From a virus: DNA of 29,339 bases. Shown piece after piece: positions 12,499-20,203 of the stretch; within the stretch, counting starts at the first letter, position 1; every line of letters starts with the position of its first letter. The stretch lies in IMG/VR virus record IMGVR_UViG_3300017758_000078, positions 1 to 29,339 of that record; one strand, 5' to 3'. Below the pieces are notes generated by a model, which saw only the letters and a list, made by a program, of their open reading frames with translations, had not been told where the DNA came from and did no database searches. Made by a program: the position numbers and the translations under genes.

Positions 12499-13947
12499 AT
12501 GTCTGATGAGTATAAAAAAATTGATGTAGAGTTCAGCAAAGCTGAAGGGGAAGAGGGCAAAGTCAAAGCAGTATTTTCTGTTTTTAACGATGTTGATAGT
12601 GATGGCGATGTAGTATTGCCAACATCAATCAAGTCTGGTTTTGATCCCAACAATGAAGAAGTACCAATGGTCTGGGCGCACCAGTGGGATAAACCAATTG
12701 GCAGGGGTAAAATTGTCAAAGATGGTGAAAAAGCAGTTTTTGATGGTGAGTTTTTTATGGACACTGATAGTGGATCCGAGGCTTACAAACTTGTCAAGAA
12801 TATGGGAAATTTGCAACAATGGTCTTTTGGTTTTAGAGTAGATGACTCTGAGTATGGAAAATTTAAAAAAGCAGATCAAGACGATGAACAAGAAGTTCGT
12901 TATCTCAAAAGTTTATCAGTATATGAGGTTAGTCCAGTTTTGGTTGGAGCTAACCAAGATACATTCACTATGGCAATCAAGACACAAAAAACTGATACTG
13001 ATGAAAAGAGTGTTCTTACATCAGATGATTTTCAAAGTGCAGAACAAGATCCAAAGGCAGAAGAAGAAAAAGTTGCCTTAGCAAACGATATGTTTGACAA
13101 TCCAAAAGAAGCTGAAATGAGAGCTTTGGAATTAGGTTGTTCAGGATTTCATACACATGAAAGTGACGGAAAGCAAGTTTTCATGCCTTGTGCCACACAT
13201 GATTCATATGAATCACAGATCAAGAAAAGCAATACTTCGATAGCTTATCTAAGTGAAATTGCTGTAAATATAAAAGAAGTTTTAAAATCTATCCCTACTG
13301 ACCAAGAAACAATTGATCGTCTAAAGCAGATCAATATCGCAATTCGTGGTCTAAATAGTAGTGATGATGAAGTTTCAGAGAAAAGCGCCAGCGTGCAAGG
13401 CAAAAAGCGATTTTCTGATGAGGTAAAAGATGTGCTTGCTGCATTGAATAACCTAGTCGCAAGAGTTCAAGCTATAGGTGAACTCAGACAAAAGAATGGT
13501 AGGAAGTTGGGGGTTTCAGCAACAGAAGCTCTCAGAACAGTTCAAGAAAGTGTCTCTGATGCTTTTGATGAACTAGATAAATTCGTAGAAGAATTTGGAA
13601 GTGAGGGCGCATTGGAAGTTGAAACACAAGAAGTGCCAACTGAGACTGAAGTACCAGTCGCAGAAACCGAAACTGAAGTATCAGAACCAGAAGTTGAATT
13701 ATCTGATCCTGAAGCAGTAACAGAGGAAGTTGTAGAGGCGCAAGCTGAAACAATGACTGAAGATCCTGCTGATGAACCAGAAATCGATACTGGCGATGAG
13801 AGACAAGTTGAGGATCCTGTTGATCAGGTAGAAACAGTAGAAGTTGATACTGAGTTAGACAATCTCTGGCTTGAAAGCCAAGAGATCCTAGCAGAAATCA
13901 CAGTAGTTGATACTGAAATAGAAGAAGAAGTAGAAGTAGATATTTAG
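12499..13947 (+). CDS. HK97-family prohead protease with acidic scaffold-like tail
   Basis: A 482-residue protein from ATG 12499, with AGGAG at 12481-12485; TTG 12487 is an in-frame alternative. The first 165 residues are a serine protease of the HK97 prohead type: KAVFSVFNDVDSDGDVV, catalytic His61 in VWAHQWDKPIG, catalytic Ser109 in QQWSFGFRV, and SVYEVSPVLVGAN. It cleaves capsid proteins and itself during maturation. A middle domain near 195-245 (MFDNPKEAEMRALELGCSG, FHTHESDGKQVFMPC) recurs in such proteins. Helical segments follow, then from about residue 375 a very acidic E/V/T-rich tail. No separate scaffold gene lies before the capsid gene, so this tail or the capsid delta domain probably scaffolds assembly. 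Confidence 0.88.
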   Translation: MSDEYKKIDVEFSKAEGEEGKVKAVFSVFNDVDSDGDVVLPTSIKSGFDPNNEEVPMVWAHQWDKPIGRGKIVKDGEKAVFDGEFFMDTDSGSEAYKLVKNMGNLQQWSFGFRVDDSEYGKFKKADQDDEQEVRYLKSLSVYEVSPVLVGANQDTFTMAIKTQKTDTDEKSVLTSDDFQSAEQDPKAEEEKVALANDMFDNPKEAEMRALELGCSGFHTHESDGKQVFMPCATHDSYESQIKKSNTSIAYLSEIAVNIKEVLKSIPTDQETIDRLKQINIAIRGLNSSDDEVSEKSASVQGKKRFSDEVKDVLAALNNLVARVQAIGELRQKNGRKLGVSATEALRTVQESVSDAFDELDKFVEEFGSEGALEVETQEVPTETEVPVAETETEVSEPEVELSDPEAVTEEVVEAQAETMTEDPADEPEIDTGDERQVEDPVDQVETVEVDTELDNLWLESQEILAEITVVDTEIEEEVEVDI

Positions 13948-13956
13948 GAGATATAT

Positions 13957-15204
13957 ATGAGTAACGAAATTTCAAAAATTCGTGAGAACATAGCTAAAGA
14001 GTCTGCCGATTTAAAAGGACTTTTTGAGACAATTGAGTCACAAGAAGGACCTTCTACTGCTGAGCAAAAAAATGCAGTTATCTCTAATAACGAGAAACTA
14101 GCATCTTTAAGAGATGATCTTAAAGTCGCAGAAGCAAAAAGCAAGTTAGATTTATCTGACAGTGCAGTAGCAAGCATCCCTAACCCATCAGAAGAACCAG
14201 CTAAAGTTGGATCCTTTGGTGCAGAGGTGTTAAAATCAGCAGCCTACAAAGGCTATACTGAAAATGGTGCTAAGAATATTCAAAGCACAATTCCTTTTGA
14301 AGTTAAGACAAACTTAACTACAACTGGATATCCACCAGAGTCTTTAAGACAACCTGGAATATTGGAAACAGCTCTTCGTGATCCTAATGCAGTTATTAGT
14401 TTGTTTGATCAAATTCAAACAGATCAAAACGCTTTCGTTTATTTGGAAGAAACAACTTTCACAAACAACGCAGCTGAAGCCGCAGAGGCAGCAGCAGTTG
14501 GTGAAGGTGCATTAGCATTTACCGAGAACACAGCAACAATCTCAAAACTTGGTGTTAACATACCTGTTACAGACGAGTTAATGCAAGATGTTTCTGGCTT
14601 AGAGGGATATTTGAACTCTAGACTACAAACAATGATGAGATTAAGGTTAGACGGCCAGTTAATCGCTGGTAATGGTACTTCACCAAACCTTGAAGGTCTA
14701 TTAGACGCAGGAAAATCCTCAGTTGGATCAACTGCTTATGGATCATACTCAGGTGGTTTGGGAAGAATCGGAGCTATCTATGGAGCGATCACTGACATTC
14801 GTGTCAACGCTTTCACAGAGCCAGATGCCATCGTTATCCATCCAAATGATTGGGCGCAAATCGTCCTTCAATTAGATGAAGATTTCGCTGGTGACGCAAC
14901 AGCAGGTTATGCTGCAAAAGCACCTGTATTCACCCAAGCTGGTGGATATGCAGGTGGCGTTGCTAACCAACTTTGGGGATTAAAAGTTGTTCCGACAACT
15001 GCAATCTCTGAAGGAACTATCCTTGTTGGTAAGTTCGGTGGTGGTGAAGCCGCTCATGTCGTAATGAGACAAGGTATCGATGTCGCAGTAAGCGATAGTC
15101 ATGGTGATAACTTTACAAAGAATATCATGGTGATTAGAGCTACAATGCGTGTTGGTTTCCCTGTTTATAGACAAGCAGCGTTCCACAAAATCACAAGTGC
15201 TTAA
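13957..15204 (+). CDS. Major capsid protein, HK97 fold
   Basis: A 415-residue protein with AGGAG 6 bases before the ATG. Residues 1-70 are charged and helical (delta/scaffold-like, probably removed by the protease encoded just upstream). Then come the typical sequences LRQPGILETALRDPNAVISL, TAAEAAEAA-like Ala/Glu-rich E-loop, KLGVNIPVTDELMQDV, RLDGQLIAGNGTSPNLEGLL, IVIHPNDWAQIVL and the closing NIMVIRATMRVGFPVYRQAAF. These are standard for HK97-fold shell proteins. It forms the icosahedral head. A strong terminator follows, consistent with high expression of this one gene. Confidence 0.95.
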   Translation: MSNEISKIRENIAKESADLKGLFETIESQEGPSTAEQKNAVISNNEKLASLRDDLKVAEAKSKLDLSDSAVASIPNPSEEPAKVGSFGAEVLKSAAYKGYTENGAKNIQSTIPFEVKTNLTTTGYPPESLRQPGILETALRDPNAVISLFDQIQTDQNAFVYLEETTFTNNAAEAAEAAAVGEGALAFTENTATISKLGVNIPVTDELMQDVSGLEGYLNSRLQTMMRLRLDGQLIAGNGTSPNLEGLLDAGKSSVGSTAYGSYSGGLGRIGAIYGAITDIRVNAFTEPDAIVIHPNDWAQIVLQLDEDFAGDATAGYAAKAPVFTQAGGYAGGVANQLWGLKVVPTTAISEGTILVGKFGGGEAAHVVMRQGIDVAVSDSHGDNFTKNIMVIRATMRVGFPVYRQAAFHKITSA

Positions 15205-15222
15205 TAGCATTTAGTATTAATT

Positions 15223-15252
15223 TATGGGGGTTAGCAATAGCCCCCATATTTT
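15223..15252 (+). terminator. Intrinsic terminator after the capsid gene
   Basis: TATGGGGG (15223-15230) pairs with CCCCCATA (15241-15248), with a 10-base loop and TTTT after it. This is the strongest GC stem in the window and marks the end of the capsid message. Confidence 0.85.
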
Positions 15253-15266
15253 ATAGAAAGGATATT

Positions 15267-15329
15267 ATGCCGTATCATAATAAACCCAAGAAAAAACCTA
15301 AAGGTAAAAGACCTAAAAAAGGCAAATAG
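15267..15329 (+). CDS. 20-residue Lys-rich peptide
   Basis: ATG 15267, with AAAGGA about 6 bases upstream, opens a 20-codon frame of which half the residues are lysine or arginine (MPYHNKPKKKPKG then KRPKKGK). Tiny basic peptides of this MPY...KKK type occur beside capsid genes in many phages. It could bind packaged DNA or RNA. Its clean ribosome site and position between two intact genes support it despite its size. Confidence 0.6.
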   Translation: MPYHNKPKKKPKGKRPKKGK

Positions 15330-15349
15330 TAAGTTAGGATTAAATCATT

Positions 15350-15598
15350 ATGTCAGAGAAATTTATTAAACTCGAAAAAGATCTTTGGGAGTTAGGTGAT
15401 GGTTCTTTATTTGAAGGATCTAAAGCTGATCTACCTAAGTCAAATGCTTCTAAAATCGGTGGAGCTGGTAAAACATATCCAGAAAGCTGGTTAAAAGAAA
15501 AGGGTTGGAAAGTAGCTAAAAAAGCTCCAGCCAAGAAAAAAGCAGCACCAAAGAAAAAAGTAGAAACTAAAGCAGTTAAACCATCTGAAAATAAGTAA
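15350..15598 (+). CDS. Small head-region protein with histone H1-like tail
   Basis: An 82-residue protein. The first 55 residues (FIKLEKDLWELGDGSLFEGS, GAGKTYPESWLKEKGW) form a small folded part; the tail is K/A/P-rich (KKAPAKKKAAPKKK), like histone H1 and bacterial HU/H1-type DNA-binding tails. It lies between capsid and connector genes. It could compact DNA in the head or bind the capsid interior; no family name can be given with certainty. Confidence 0.75.
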   Translation: MSEKFIKLEKDLWELGDGSLFEGSKADLPKSNASKIGGAGKTYPESWLKEKGWKVAKKAPAKKKAAPKKKVETKAVKPSENK

Positions 15599-15609
15599 GG
15601 AGATCCTAA

Positions 15610-16248
15610 ATGGCTCTTTGTTCTTATAACGATGTTGAGGCTATTGTTCAACTAGATTTTAGTTCAACATTACAGACTTCTATAACAAATAATATTATTC
15701 CATTTGCAGATCAAGTCATTAAAACCTACTTAGGTTACAGCATTGAAGTCTCGGATCATACAGAAGTCTTATTTGGAGATAATATAAAAGAGATCTCTTT
15801 AAAACACATGCCTGTAAATTCTATTACCTCTATTACTGAAGATGGCAATGTTTTGTCTGAGGGAAACGAAAGTGAGTTTGTGTTTCACTCTAATGGTCGT
15901 GTCGAAAGAGTAAAAGGTCGCTGGTCAGGGGCTAAACCTAAAAACATAACAGTAGTTTATAATGCTGGATATTCAACAATTCCTGACGATATAAAATTTA
16001 CAAGTGCAAGAGTTTCTGCAAGAATTGTCATGTCTGCTTTAAACTTGGGTAGTCAAGCTAAAACAGGCGCAGTGGAATCACACTTAAGTGACTCTACAAA
16101 TGGGGCTACGATGACAAATATAACAGAAGAACGCATTGGAGATCTTGCAGTAAAATTTGCTGATCCGTTGGCATACTTTGATGGCGAGATACTCAAGCAA
16201 TCAGACAAACTCCTTTTACAACCATATAAAAAACAGGTCTTCGTTTAG
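15610..16248 (+). CDS. Head-tail connector (gp6-like adaptor)
   Basis: A 212-residue protein with AAGGAG upstream. It starts ALCSYNDVEAIVQLDF, has helices with IIPFADQVIKTYLGYS, a beta part (EISLKHMPVNSITSITEDGN; NITVVYNAGYSTIPDDIK) and a closing helix region. LKHMPV-x-S-I-x-x-I-x-x-x-G and V-x-Y-x-A-G-Y are recurring features of HK97 gp6/SPP1 gp15-type adaptor proteins that dock on the portal ring. The place just after the head genes agrees. Confidence 0.8.
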   Translation: MALCSYNDVEAIVQLDFSSTLQTSITNNIIPFADQVIKTYLGYSIEVSDHTEVLFGDNIKEISLKHMPVNSITSITEDGNVLSEGNESEFVFHSNGRVERVKGRWSGAKPKNITVVYNAGYSTIPDDIKFTSARVSARIVMSALNLGSQAKTGAVESHLSDSTNGATMTNITEERIGDLAVKFADPLAYFDGEILKQSDKLLLQPYKKQVFV

Positions 16249-16418
16249 TGGATCTGGCAAATTTGGTGTACCTAATAGGATTTTTAAACTTTCATGGTTT
16301 AATGTCTATTCATCTGAATAACTACACGAGAGAGAGAGTTGATATGGAAAGCTATATCAATAGAAAATTTGGTGAGATTATTGCAGGTGAGGAATGGAAT
16401 ATAAGAAGGAATCCTTAA
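16248..16418 (+). CDS. Possible small protein between connector and WhiB
   Basis: An open frame of 56 codons from GTG 16248, which overlaps the previous stop (TAGTG), to TAA 16418, overlapping the WhiB start. The first half is hydrophobic (LANLVYLIGFLNFHGL), the second is charged (TRERVDMESYINRKFGEIIA). It fills what would otherwise be a 145-base gap in a tightly packed region. Later starts at 16302 or 16344 are possible. No clear ribosome site; not recognised. Confidence 0.4.
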   Translation: MDLANLVYLIGFLNFHGLMSIHLNNYTRERVDMESYINRKFGEIIAGEEWNIRRNP

Positions 16419-16687
16419 GTAATCTTCTTAGATTACAAGAATTGTGGTGGCAAGACGATGCCAACTGCAAAGACGCTGATCCTGATATCTTTTTTCCTGA
16501 ACGAGGTGCAAGCACAAGAAAAGCAAAAGAATTATGTAATTCCTGTATTGCCCAAGAACATTGTTTAGAATACGCTATAGTCAATGCAGAAAAGTTTGGC
16601 ATATGGGGTGGACTGAGTGAAAGGGAACGCAGAAAAATTCGTAAGGAACGAGGATTAACTAGAAAGAGGAGAAAAAATGCCGAGTAG
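16394..16687 (+). CDS. whiB: WhiB-family iron-sulfur transcription factor
   Basis: A 97-residue protein with the four WhiB cysteines Cys25, Cys48, Cys51, Cys57 (ANCKD, CNSCIAQEHC), which hold a 4Fe-4S cluster, the GIWGG turn (69-73), and a basic C-terminal tail (RERRKIRKERGLTRKRRK) for DNA contact. WhiB proteins bind the primary sigma factor and respond to redox or nitric oxide; mycobacteriophage TM4 WhiB represses host whiB2. The family is restricted to Actinobacteria and their phages, which is the main host clue here. It is coupled to the next regulator by an 11-base overlap and sits inside the head-to-tail gene series. Confidence 0.95.
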   Translation: MEYKKESLSNLLRLQELWWQDDANCKDADPDIFFPERGASTRKAKELCNSCIAQEHCLEYAIVNAEKFGIWGGLSERERRKIRKERGLTRKRRKNAE

Positions 16688-17231
16688 AAGATTACCTAGC
16701 GTTGAAGAGGCACATAAATTATTTAAAGCTGATCCATATAAGCGTTTAAGCGAATGGGCAAAAGAATGGGATTGTTCTCATGAAAGAGTAAGACAATTAA
16801 GAGATCAAGCTGGTTTTCCTAAAATATCCGAAATAGATTATAAGATATCTAGACAAGTTGTTGAAAGAATAAGATCAGGTGAATATACACTCACTAGGCG
16901 TGTTACTTATGCTGATCTACCAATAGGTTATGAAAAATTTGTTAGTTGGTATCAAGAAGATCCTGCCATTTATCTTGCTGTTTTAGAGGCACAACAATAC
17001 GCCTATAATCAAAAAATGAATCCTACTGAAAAACAATGTCAAGGTTGTGGTGAAAATACTACAATAGAAAATTTTAAAAGAAGTTCTAAGTATGTTGATG
17101 GTTATTCAAAACATTGTAAAACATTTCCAGTATGCGTAAATACTGAAGAACATGTTTTAGATGCAAAGTTAGATCAAGTTAATGATAGAAGATCTAAGCT
17201 AGAGGAACTAAGGAAAAAACTAGAAAATTAA
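16677..17231 (+). CDS. HTH and zinc-finger DNA-binding regulator
   Basis: A 184-residue protein with a likely helix-turn-helix near residues 20-48 (RLSEWAKEWDCSHERVRQLR, similar in shape to sigma region 4) and a zinc-binding module near 121-153 (CQGCGENTTIENF, DGYSKHCKTFPVC; Cys121, Cys124, Cys147, Cys153), then a coiled C-terminus (RRSKLEELRKKLEN). Its start lies inside the WhiB 3' end, so both are made together. It may be a transcription regulator that works with WhiB or a homing-endonuclease-like relic; no nuclease motif is visible, so the regulator reading is preferred. Confidence 0.7.
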   Translation: MPSRRLPSVEEAHKLFKADPYKRLSEWAKEWDCSHERVRQLRDQAGFPKISEIDYKISRQVVERIRSGEYTLTRRVTYADLPIGYEKFVSWYQEDPAIYLAVLEAQQYAYNQKMNPTEKQCQGCGENTTIENFKRSSKYVDGYSKHCKTFPVCVNTEEHVLDAKLDQVNDRRSKLEELRKKLEN

Positions 17232-17253
17232 ATCTGGCTACTAAAGTAGTGGT

Positions 17254-17589
17254 ATGTCATATGATTATCAAACAAATTTAAAAGAAACTGTTGTATTCCA
17301 ATCAGTCTCTACCAACACTGTAGATGAAAGAGGATTGTATAACTCTGACTGGGCAGATGATATTACAACAAAATGTAGAATTGAATCTAATGCCTCTATG
17401 GAAGAGGATGGTAGAAGAGAGTTTGAGACATTAGATATTGCAATATTTATTCCAGCAGATGTAAATGTTAAAACCTCACACAGAGCTGTAATTAACTCTG
17501 AATACTACGATGTCTTAGGAATACAGGTAAGAAAGAATAGACACAACGATCCAGTAATAAAGGTTTGTGCTTTAAGAAAGAGTAAGTAA
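17254..17589 (+). CDS. Head closure / head-tail joining protein
   Basis: A 111-residue beta-rich protein (ETVVFQSVSTNTVDERGLYN; EFETLDIAIFIPADVNV; YYDVLGIQVRKNRHNDPVI). It resembles SPP1 gp16/HK97 gp7-type stopper proteins, about 110 residues long and encoded right after the connector in this class. It seals the head vertex and joins the tail. The WhiB and zinc-finger genes interrupt the usual adjacency to the connector. The stop overlaps the next start. The family call rests on position and fold pattern. Confidence 0.65.
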   Translation: MSYDYQTNLKETVVFQSVSTNTVDERGLYNSDWADDITTKCRIESNASMEEDGRREFETLDIAIFIPADVNVKTSHRAVINSEYYDVLGIQVRKNRHNDPVIKVCALRKSK

Positions 17590-18632
17590 TGGGTGTAAGA
17601 CAGATAAACCCAAGTAGAATTAACAAGTTTAGAAACTTCTTGTACAACACATCATCAGCTACTTTTGGTGCTGGTAACTTAATATCTTTAAATGTTTATT
17701 CAAGAGAATTAAGAGGAATTAGATCATTAGCTCTTAATACAGCTCGTCTAACATCTGACTTAAAATCTTTATCTGTTGGTGGTCAGGGATTTACTTTGCG
17801 TGCTGGTCGTAGAGTAACAGGTAGATTAGCTGGTAAAATTGGTCAATCAATTATTCCTCAAAATATGGGATTTCTTTCTCGTATGGCTAACAATTATTAT
17901 GGTAGAAATGTCGGTAGAGAAGTTCAGCAATATTTCAACAAAAAAACCAAAATACAGGCTTACATAAATGGTTACGAGATTACTAATGCTACAAAGAAAG
18001 CAATACAGCAAACACCAAGAATGCAAGGGCAATATTCTGCGGCAAAGCTAAGTTATAATACTAGTGGTGTTAGTTTGTCAGAATATAACCCAGTAAATTT
18101 GCTTTTTGATATACAGGCATACATGGTAGGTTTAAATGCTGGAACTGGTAACGCACCGATTGAGTCTGGTAACTTAGTTAAGTCTATCAATCTAAGAGAG
18201 TTTAGAACAGATGATCCAGAAGGACTTGTCACTGGAAGTATAACTGTAGGATCAAGCGAGGGTAACAATGGTGATATTGCAGATTTAGCACCTTATTGGT
18301 GGAAAACTACTTATGCTGGTGCATTTTATGATCTTCGTAAATTTGGAATTAACAATAACAGCCAGTGGATAAGTGCCTCAAAGCCTTACTGGTGGGGCAA
18401 TGCAGTTTTGCAAGGTATCAAAAAAAGTTTACCTAAACGATTAGAAATAGCTACAAAACACTTTGATGGCTGGAATTATCAGTTCAGACCTCAATCAGCT
18501 TTATCTGTAAAATATCTACAACCTAAAATACCTACTGGTGGTTATAGAGGATCTTTTGAATTATCTGCCAGAAATGTTACAAGTGAAGACTATGCTTTAT
18601 TACAAGGTATGGGATATGAAGCAGGAGTATAA
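17589..18632 (+). CDS. Neck/tail completion protein (HK97 gp10-like) with long N-terminus
   Basis: A 347-residue protein. The N-terminal 150 residues (LRGIRSLALNTARL; TLRAGRRVTGRLAGK) are basic and repetitive, and the C-terminal part contains IESGNLVKSINLREF, GSITVGSSEG, and DLAPYWWKTTYAG as in HK97 gp10-like neck proteins (GNLKNSI... VG... A.w.E.G). It is twice the normal length for that family because of the N-terminal extension. Location between stopper and tail terminator agrees. It probably completes the neck. Confidence 0.6.
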   Translation: MGVRQINPSRINKFRNFLYNTSSATFGAGNLISLNVYSRELRGIRSLALNTARLTSDLKSLSVGGQGFTLRAGRRVTGRLAGKIGQSIIPQNMGFLSRMANNYYGRNVGREVQQYFNKKTKIQAYINGYEITNATKKAIQQTPRMQGQYSAAKLSYNTSGVSLSEYNPVNLLFDIQAYMVGLNAGTGNAPIESGNLVKSINLREFRTDDPEGLVTGSITVGSSEGNNGDIADLAPYWWKTTYAGAFYDLRKFGINNNSQWISASKPYWWGNAVLQGIKKSLPKRLEIATKHFDGWNYQFRPQSALSVKYLQPKIPTGGYRGSFELSARNVTSEDYALLQGMGYEAGV

Positions 18633-18635
18633 ATT

Positions 18636-19112
18636 ATGACACAAGGTATAGAAGTTGCAAATATGCCACCTGATCCAGAAATAATATTTCGTCAGTGGCT
18701 ATTAGATCAATCATCAGTTACAGCAATTGTAGGAACTAGAGTAGCAACAAGGTTGCCGTCAGAACCCACACTTCCTTTTGTTGTTATTACAGCCTTAGGT
18801 AATGTTCCAACAAATCCAGGATCTCAGGTAGCTTTAAACGATGCAGATATAACAATTGATTGTTTTGCAGGTCGCTGGGGTGCAGATGGTTCTAAAGCTG
18901 AGCCAGATTATGCAACATCATCAAACTTAGCGCAAACAATATATCAAGCATTATTTAAAGTAGGCAGTTCATATGTCACAACAACTGGTGGTACTAAAGC
19001 AAAAATATATGGATTTGAAGTTACTAATGCACCAGTAAGAATAGAAGAGTCAGAAGTTTTAGTAGCTAATTTTAATGTCGGTGTCACTATGACATACCGA
19101 TACTCCGAATAA
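18636..19112 (+). CDS. Tail terminator protein
   Basis: A 158-residue protein: PDPEIIFRQWLLDQSSVTAI, a VATRLPSEPTLPFVVITALG strand-rich core, DITIDCFAG, and a final VNVGVTMTYR-like strand (FNVGVTMTYRYSE). This is the gpU/tail-terminator pattern (short N-terminal helix, RVATRLP, PF[VI]VI). It caps the tail tube and binds the neck. Its position just before the major tail protein agrees. Start 18636 is used; ATG 18663 is an alternative. Confidence 0.75.
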   Translation: MTQGIEVANMPPDPEIIFRQWLLDQSSVTAIVGTRVATRLPSEPTLPFVVITALGNVPTNPGSQVALNDADITIDCFAGRWGADGSKAEPDYATSSNLAQTIYQALFKVGSSYVTTTGGTKAKIYGFEVTNAPVRIEESEVLVANFNVGVTMTYRYSE

Positions 19113-19131
19113 CACTAATCTGCATAATAAT

Positions 19132-19152
19132 CCTCTAATATTATCTCAGAGG
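19132..19152 (+). promoter_or_regulatory. Hairpin covering the ribosome site of the next gene
   Basis: CCTCT (19132-19136) can pair with AGAGG (19148-19152), and AGAGG is the Shine-Dalgarno for ATG 19159. It could dampen translation of that gene. The stem is only 5 bp, so this is weak. Confidence 0.3.
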
Positions 19153-19158
19153 TAAATT

Positions 19159-19467
19159 ATGGCCAATAAGAAAATTAAAGTTAAAGTTAATCCGATCTAT
19201 CCTAGCGATGCAATCGGTGATGCCGAAACAGGCATAACATTTACTAAGAATAAATGGGAAGAAGTTAGTCAAACTAATTGGAAAAGACTTAAAGACTCAA
19301 AAGGTCGTTTGTGGAAAGATCTAAGCATACCTAGATTTATCACAGAAGATCAACATTGGGAAGTCCAACCAGTTATTGAATCCGAAATTACAATAGACAA
19401 TATTGTAGATGAGGTTGTTGAAAAGCCTGACAGTTCTGATGAGTGGTATGCCTCAGAGGAAGAATAA
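19159..19467 (+). CDS. Hypothetical tail-region protein
   Basis: A 102-residue protein starting MANKKIKVKVNPIYPSDAIG, with GITFTKNKWEEVSQTNWKRL and an acidic tail (DSSDEWYASEEE). A small domain of the type K-x-V-x-x-x-P...ag-x-x-f-x-x-g-x-w occurs in many small phage proteins between tail terminator and major tail protein. No function can be given. It is flanked by a weak hairpin upstream and by an 18-bp palindrome downstream. Confidence 0.7.
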   Translation: MANKKIKVKVNPIYPSDAIGDAETGITFTKNKWEEVSQTNWKRLKDSKGRLWKDLSIPRFITEDQHWEVQPVIESEITIDNIVDEVVEKPDSSDEWYASEEE

Positions 19468-19469
19468 AG

Positions 19470-19487
19470 ATATGTTTGCAAACATAT
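19470..19487. promoter_or_regulatory. 18-bp perfect palindrome upstream of major tail protein
   Basis: ATATGTTTGCAAACATAT is a perfect palindrome placed 3 bases after a stop codon and 33 bases before ATG 19521. Its sequence differs from the other 18-bp palindromes. Operator or RNA hairpin. Confidence 0.5.
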
Positions 19488-19520
19488 TAAGTATAAGTAA
19501 CAAGAGTAGAAGGGTATTGT

Positions 19521-20177
19521 ATGTCAACAACATCATATAATACATCAGGATCTATATCTGATGTTCTAATCGGTACTGGCGTTCTTTATGTCGCCAATGT
19601 AGGAACAGCTTTCCCAGAGGAAGATAGTACTACAGCAACCGAGTGGGCAGATGTCAGCTCAAGCTGGTCAGATGTAGGATATTCCGAAGATGGATGGACC
19701 TTAGAATACGATAAGTCTTTTGAGGACATCATGGTTGCAGAAGAGATTGATCCTATTAAATCAGTCAAAACTGCACAAGAGATCAGAATTACTGGTACAC
19801 TCGCACAAGCTAGTTTGTCTAACTTACAAACAGCTTTTGGTGGAGGTACATTAACTGAAGATGATACAACTAATTATTCATCAGGTTATGATACCTTAGT
19901 CCCACCAGCTACAACTGGATATGGCGAAAAGTCATTATTGTTAATAACTGAAGGACCTTCAGGAAACATAAGACATTTCCAAATACCTAGAGCAGTTAAT
20001 GTAGGTGCATTTTCTATGGCTCACCAAAAAGCACCTCAAAAAGTGCTTATTGCTGTTGAGTTCAAGATATTAGTACCAAGTTCTACAGCTCAATCTGTCG
20101 GAACAACTGATGGAAAAGAAAATCTATTTAGAATAGTAGAAAATACTAATGGCTCAACTGAAGGAGTCGTAAACTAA
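19521..20177 (+). CDS. Major tail protein
   Basis: A 218-residue beta-rich tube protein. It starts SGSISDVLIGTGVLYVANVG, then WADVSSSWSDVGYSEDGWTL, EIDPIKSVKTAQEIRITGTL, DTLVPPATTGYGEKSLLLIT, and the C-terminal QKAPQKVLIAVEFKIL. The pattern of an early 'GTGxLYVAP-like' strand, 'VGYTEDGVT', 'E V TQS-P...K T.. e. i.g.l.e' is typical of major tail proteins in actinobacterial siphophages. It polymerises into the tail tube. It lies directly before the frameshifted chaperone genes, its usual place. Confidence 0.85.
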   Translation: MSTTSYNTSGSISDVLIGTGVLYVANVGTAFPEEDSTTATEWADVSSSWSDVGYSEDGWTLEYDKSFEDIMVAEEIDPIKSVKTAQEIRITGTLAQASLSNLQTAFGGGTLTEDDTTNYSSGYDTLVPPATTGYGEKSLLLITEGPSGNIRHFQIPRAVNVGAFSMAHQKAPQKVLIAVEFKILVPSSTAQSVGTTDGKENLFRIVENTNGSTEGVVN

Positions 20178-20203
20178 ATTAACTCATAACGATTGGAGGA
20201 ATA

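Noticed and set aside
12625-12891. Minus-strand ORF of 88 codons in the protease gene
   Set aside because: Shadow of the conserved protease domain, no promoter or ribosome site.
16677-17231. HNH homing endonuclease
   Set aside because: The Cys-rich part resembles the zinc module that sometimes accompanies HNH domains, but no H-N-H catalytic motif is present.
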